DNA of 64,000 nucleotides from Apricaphanius iberus (taxonomy: Eukaryota > Chordata > Actinopteri > Cyprinodontiformes > Aphaniidae): contig JAPXFQ010002747.1 of the NCBI GenBank assembly GCA_028564705.1, forward strand, positions 992,001-1,056,000. The letters are read 5' to 3'. The notes under the pieces are model-generated. The model was not told the DNA's origin, did no database searches, and saw nothing but the letters and a program-made list of their open reading frames with translations. The number at the start of each line of letters is the position of its first letter. The stretch's first letter is position 1. Made by a program: the position numbers and the translations under genes. Shown in pieces: positions 59,461-64,000 of the stretch.

Positions 59461-59929
59461 TGGTCTAACATTAAACTAACTTTCTAAAATCATTATTACA
59501 TTTGAAGAATGAAATTATATCATAACTACTAATTCTTGTTCCTTAATCGTATCTATTGAACTATGTATTTGTGTTTTAACATTAATCTTGAGTTTTGTAT
59601 TGTTATAATTCAGACTTAAAAAATAAATAAGAATGAGTTAAATAAAAAAAAGTAAAATTAATACAGAAAAGTAGGTCTAGAGTGTGTGGCATATTTATCT
59701 TATGTTGATGATGTTAAGGGTCTTGAAGTATACTTTTATAACTTTTAAAATGTCCTGTAGCCTAACTTAAAACACACAACTCTTTCCATTAAAGAAACTT
59801 TTCAAAACCTTTCTATCTGCCTAGCTGAACAATCAGATTATGAATGTGGGTTTTTCTTGCTCTGCAGACTGAGTAAAACCCAGCCTCATGAAAACTGACG
59901 GCAGCTCGCATCTGCAACTCCTTTGTCAG

Positions 59930-60350
59930 TCTGTCATTAAAAATACTATCAAATAATGATAAAGTGTACGCTCCGTGCTTGCACTAGCATGCATCTGGCT
60001 GACGCTGATGTGCCGTAATAGGGGCAAATGTGCATCAGAATTTGTCTGCTTGGATACGCAGGAAACATTTACACTGAGCCTGACTTAGCTTTGCCAGACA
60101 GGCATGGATTCACTACATCATCTGGCATGTAAACCGGAGGTGGGGCGGGAGACGGGTTCAAAATGTTCATCACGCTGCAGCAGGGTAATGACTAGCTCAT
60201 GTGTTTAATGAAGGGCTTTAGAACTTATAGCTATAATGACCCACATCCTAACTCCCCTTTCTCCCATTTATTCTCCCTAAAGTCTCCAGGTTATTACGCC
60301 CCTCTGAGAAATATCCCAGAAAGAGCATTAAATCTCTCTGCTCCTGTTCG
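59930..60350. promoter_or_regulatory. Candidate conserved enhancer
   Basis: CAAATAATGATAAAGTG (GATA-like), GCCGTAATAGGGGC, GGGTAATGACTAGCTC, GTTTAATGAAGGGC and TATAATGACCC occur in a GC-balanced, repeat-free block. Confidence 0.35.
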
Positions 60351-60589
60351 CAAAGTAGTTATCTAACATTTTATTGTCCTAAATTGAACTACTGAAGATA
60401 GAGTGACATCATTTTTAGTCACAAATGTGGCTGAACAAATACAGTGGAAAACCATACATTTTAATGCTGCTTGGGTTAATAAGAAAGTGTACAAATCTGC
60501 TATATAATGTATTCTCCCGGCTGGAAACACAAAAGACAAAGGGTTCTGCATGCATATCTACTCTTTTACATACATCATATCTACAAAAT

Positions 60590-60810
60590 AGCCCATAGTC
60601 CTCCCATGCCCATGTTAATGGTGTTGCTCCAAATATGCTAATTAAGCAAAAGTAAGTGATGAATGGAATACATTTGATCAATCAAATAGGCCTAAGCCCC
60701 TGGTGCTGCATATTCATTGTACATCATGAATATGAAACCCAAGTCATTTATCAAATATCAGTTGCACATTTGTATCTTATTAATCATACATGCTGAAACT
60801 TCTGTCTTGT
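60590..60810. promoter_or_regulatory. Candidate conserved enhancer (octamer-like and NKX-like overlap)
   Basis: ATGCTAATTAAGC (60635-60647) combines an octamer variant ATGCTAAT with TTAAG. TTGATCAATCAAATAGG, GCATATTCATTG, TTATCAAATATC and TTATTAATCATAC follow within 150 bases. No repeats or coding. Confidence 0.4.
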
Positions 60811-61394
60811 CAGAAAAGCTGAAGGTTGATGAAGCACTTGCAAAAAGGATTAAACTAGGGGAACCAGGGGTGGGGCTTCAGTTATAATGCATGAGATATT
60901 TCCAAACTTCCAGAATCTTAAACAGTCGATCCATCCGTCTGTCCTCGCTCCTGATCGTGTTCAGATGACTCAAACCCTTTGGCTGATTGGCTTTTTAATT
61001 TTTTCCCCTCACTTTTTCCTGGCCTTTTGCTCTCCTCGTGTAATGATTGTTTAATAATTACAGATGCTCACTATCGCCCCGCTTTGAACAGGGGTTATTG
61101 ATTAATATTCTAAATTCTGAATCATTGCCAGCGAGCCTATTTCTGAGGGCTTCATTTCAAGTTGCAGGCCATATCCTCTTAATTTCCATTTTTTTAAATT
61201 TTGGATTTCAATACCATAAACATTTAGTTAATGTTTTTTATCACATGAAATATGTATTTGTTGATATGTTTTTGAAAAACTGCATAGTTTATTGTCTACA
61301 TTAGTAACATAAATGACAATCTAGTAAATCAAACACACTCAGCTGTATTGACAATAGAAACAAACGGTTGAATACTTGACACATGTATATATAT

Positions 61395-61429
61395 ATTTTT
61401 TTTTTCTTTTTTTTTTTTCTTTTTTTTTA
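61395..61429 (+). repeat. T-rich low-complexity tract
   Basis: About 35 bases of T with two isolated C residues, preceded by (TA)n. Confidence 0.9.
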
Positions 61430-62374
61430 CAGCAGTTGTCTTCAGGCTTGTAGCTCACTATATTTATTTTAGTGTCCATGACCAAAATCAAGAAAAGCAT
61501 GAAGGAAAAAAATACAAGTAGGAACTGCATAAATGGCTCTTTACTAATACAATCTTTCAGTTTCAGGGCATTTTTTGACATTTACGTGTAAAATTGTTGA
61601 ATTCTACATTTTTTTGGTCTAAAAACATCTTAGTGCTGCTGCTCATGGTCATTGTGTGGTACTGCATTTTAATTTTGTGATTGGCTGAGAGCGGTACACT
61701 CTCTCTGACACACTCGCCCCAACCCGTGGTGAGCGGGAATGTGTATCTTGTGTGCAACGTGCACACCCCTGGGAGAAACTGAAATCTGTATATCACACTA
61801 TGGAGGACCACAACGGCGAGGTGGTTTTAACCAAAAAACATTGAAGTAGTTAGAGCAAACAGACTGGATTTACAGCAGCGTACGGCTGGAGAGCTATGGG
61901 GGGTGTTTTGAACGTTAGCCTCTGTTAGTGTTACCACTCAGAGGCTCGACCAATCCTGTCTCCCTCTGCAGCAGCTCTGGCTTCAGGTAGCGTGAGCCAA
62001 CGGCTCAAACTGATCTCCATAAAGGCTCCCTTAACATCTGGTTGACGGCGGAGAAGAGACATCATGATTTCTCCCTTTAGAGGAGGAGCCCAGCAGCCCC
62101 ACACTGTCAGTTCGAGTTGGTTCAGCCGTACCTGGACCCCCCCGATCATTCACCAAACTTGGCCACGTCCTCTGTGTTTCCTGGCCCTGCCCACTTTGGT
62201 AGAATTTTTCAAATGTTGCCTTGATAATGCTTTTTCATAGGGTTCAGTTACTCTTTAAGAGTATTTAAACTTTCAGACTCAAAAGTGAAAAAGACGAGGT
62301 CGGCAAAATTACCTTTTTTGAAAGGGGTTTAAAAGTTGTAGCTTGGAGACCAAACAAACTGCCATCCTATAGAG

Positions 62375-62743
62375 CAGGGGTGTCAAGCTCATTTCCATTT
62401 AGGACCATATTATGTTCATACATTTCCTTAAAGGGCCGGTTAAGGCCAAAAGTATTGATCAAACTATCTTTAACCAACTGTTAGAGTATTAATAAATATA
62501 CTGTATGTCTCTGTATTCAACAAGTACTTCATAAAAATTAAATAATACTGAATGTCTTTTCACAATGTTGTGATTTAGGATTATTCAAAGAAACACTGAT
62601 TTGATTTGACAAAACGCTATTTAAGTTCACATAAATAGAATTTAAAGTTTCTGTTTATATGATCATCCTATATGATGAGTTTAGAGGGCTACATAAATGG
62701 CTATGGTGGATTTGGCCCCCAGACCTTGAGTTTGACACCTGTG
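62375..62743 (+). mobile_element. hAT-type MITE with perfect 8-bp target duplication
   Basis: Left end CAGGGGTGTCAAGCTCAT, right end CTTGAGTTTGACACCTGTG, inverted with a few changes. CTATAGAG flanks both sides (62367-62374 and 62744-62751), an exact 8-bp duplication as expected of hAT transposition. 369 bases, AT-rich centre, no transposase. Same family as 31981-32266. Confidence 0.85.
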
Positions 62744-63009
62744 CTATAGAGGAATTTCAAAGTACTTTGTCATTAACTTAGTCTACATTTTATTCACCTT
62801 CAACTGCTTTCCACAAAAATTTTACTCAAAAACCAAAAATTCTGGCAGGATCCAGATAGAGTTAGTTCAGCTGAATTCAGTTACGTTCCAATTAATAACA
62901 GATATAATCTCTCGTCACTTTATGAGAAAACTAATTTAAATTTAATGGTATATACATTCCAATCAGTTTAAAAGTGTTCCATTTAACGAATCGCAGAAAA
63001 TTGGGCTGA

Positions 63010-63400
63010 GTCATTGATTTGCATCATTCACTCCTCCTGAGTAACTGTAAAACAATACTGGACAGTCACATGCGTTGTGTCCTTGACCTCACAGTAATCC
63101 CTCATACTGAGCAAGAAAGTAGCAACAGTGGAGAGGAAAAACTCCCCTTTAACAGGGGTAAACCTCTAGCAGAACCTGGCTTAGTAGGAGTGGCCATGTG
63201 CAACAGCCGATTGGGGGTTCGAGAAGAAAGAACAGAAAGACAGAAAGATTTCTTTCAGTATTACAGAAAGTAAGAAGTTGACAGCAAGACATGATGGACA
63301 TTACATTGCTTAGAGCTTTATTCCAGTCGATGCCCCCCTCCAACAAGGTATCAAAGCTGAGCAGGATGCCGGAGCAGGTTTAGCTTGAGAGAAAAAGACT
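63010..63400 (+). repeat. Teleost dispersed repeat with CAACAGTGGAGAGGAAAAACTCC wording
   Basis: CAGTGGAGAGGAAAAACTCC, CCTCTAGCAGAACCTGG and AGGAGTGGCCATGTGCAAC followed by CCGATTGGGGGTTCGAG are a word order I know from many fish genomes. It lies directly before the LINE 3' end. Class uncertain, ends approximate. Confidence 0.5.
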
Positions 63401-63428
63401 GAGAGGAAAGAAAGTTACCAGTAAAAAT

Positions 63429-64000
63429 AAGGCAAGGCAAGGCAAGGCAATTTTATTTCTATAGCACACTTTCAACACAAGGTAATTCAAGGTGCTTTAC
63501 ATGATTCAGTGATAATGAAACCACATGATTACAAAGCATATAAGTTTAACAGTAATCAATCAGTAAGAAAAGATATTGTAAGGAACAAATCCACGTAATT
63601 AATACACAATCACTTAAAAATAAAGCTAAAAGATAGAATAAAATATAGAAATTAAAACGACAACAATAAAATAATATAAAGATCAAATGTTTACAAAAAA
63701 AATAAAAAAAAAAAAAAAAGAAAAAAGCAGTTACTCATAAGCAAGTTTAAATAGATACGTTTTAATTTTAGACTTAAAAGAGTTCAGTGTCTCTGCAGCT
63801 TTACATTCTCCTGGTAGTTTGTTCCAGAGATGAGGAGCATAGAAACTGAAAGCTGCTTCTCCATGTTTGGTTCTGGTTCTAGGGACGATCAGTAAATTAG
63901 AGCTGGAGGACCTGAGTGATCTGGATGGTTTGTACCATGATAGCAGATCTCTAATGTACTCAGGTGCTAAACCATTCAATGATTTATATACCAATAAAAG
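63429..64000 (-). mobile_element. L2/CR1-type LINE, 3' part with ORF2 C-terminus, running off the window
   Basis: Reverse-strand frame 63731-63994 (and beyond) gives the C-terminal region of a LINE ORF2: SLNGLAPEYIRDLL, RSLRSSSSNLLIVPRTRTKHGE, FSFYAPHLWNKLPGECKAAETL and FKSKIKTYLFKLAYE before a stop. No frameshift is visible in the part seen. The 3' UTR contains an A/T-rich tract (A-run 63694-63726 on +), TACAAAGCATATAA and a CATGTAAAGCACCTTGAATTACC box (reverse). It ends in four GGCAA units (63431-63450 on +). The reverse transcriptase core would lie beyond 64000. Confidence 0.85.
63431..63450 (+). repeat. (GGCAA)4 at the LINE 3' terminus
   Basis: Four perfect copies of GGCAA. The other two LINE ends in the window stop at the same word (11972 and, in complement, 26351), so it is the family's 3' tail. 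Confidence 0.9.

Larger units (their letters stand above)
59465..62366. other. Downstream intergenic stretch
   Basis: No gene. Holds two regulatory candidates (59930, 60590) and a T-rich tract at 61395-61429. 61680-62260 is a CpG-containing, GC-richer segment that may be an unclassified repeat (it ends GTTCAGTTACTCTTTAAGAG, similar to the MITE end at 23512). Confidence 0.4.

Noticed and set aside
1..64000. A CRISPR array, operon, integrated virus or other self-contained novel system
   Set aside because: No regularly spaced identical repeats, no gene clusters and no viral-type long frames. The repeats present are ordinary teleost transposon families.

Overview
The window is vertebrate nuclear DNA, almost certainly from a ray-finned (teleost) fish. 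It is AT-rich and mostly non-coding. It is littered with repeat types typical of teleost genomes: degenerate Tc1-like transposons, hAT-type and PIF/Harbinger-type MITEs, L2/CR1-type LINE 3' ends and tRNA-headed SINE-like repeats. I recognise one protein-coding gene and cannot name the species.

The gene is teashirt zinc finger homeobox 2 (tshz2), on the + strand. Its large terminal coding exon lies at 49962-52999 and is intact. It encodes about 1,012 codons with three N-terminal teashirt-type zinc fingers, a CtBP-type PIDLT motif, the atypical homeodomain and two C-terminal zinc fingers. The tiny first coding exon of TSHZ genes (about 14 codons, starting MPRRKQQAP) was not found upstream. Positions 1-49961 are therefore read as the 3' part of a very large first intron, and about 53000-53730 as the 3' UTR. 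From 53735 on is downstream intergenic sequence.

The intron alternates between two kinds of territory. Transposon-rich blocks lie near 6, 10.7-12.8, 15.1-16.6, 19.3-20.2, 22.4-23.5, 25.1-27.9, 32, 36.8-37.3, 41.4-48.5 kb, and after the gene at 58.9-59.5 and 62.4-64 kb. Between them are transposon-poor blocks of ordinary-looking unique DNA with clusters of homeodomain (TAATTA), SOX (ACAAT), POU octamer and E-box words. TSHZ genes are known developmental regulators in gene-poor, enhancer-rich neighbourhoods, so these blocks are the best candidates for cis-regulatory elements. That is inference from composition only and needs cross-species alignment.

The clearest structural stories are nested insertions. 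A Tc1-like element at 10.7-12.4 kb carries a CACATGTG-rich array, itself split by another repeat, plus a LINE 3' end. A Tc1-like element at 42.9-45.2 kb carries a second, inverted Tc1-like element. A Tc1-like element at 46.2-46.9 kb is split by another dispersed repeat. Two MITE families keep readable target-site duplications. I found no operon, CRISPR array, viral gene or other self-contained novel system. The interest here lies in the tshz2 regulatory landscape and in repeat archaeology.
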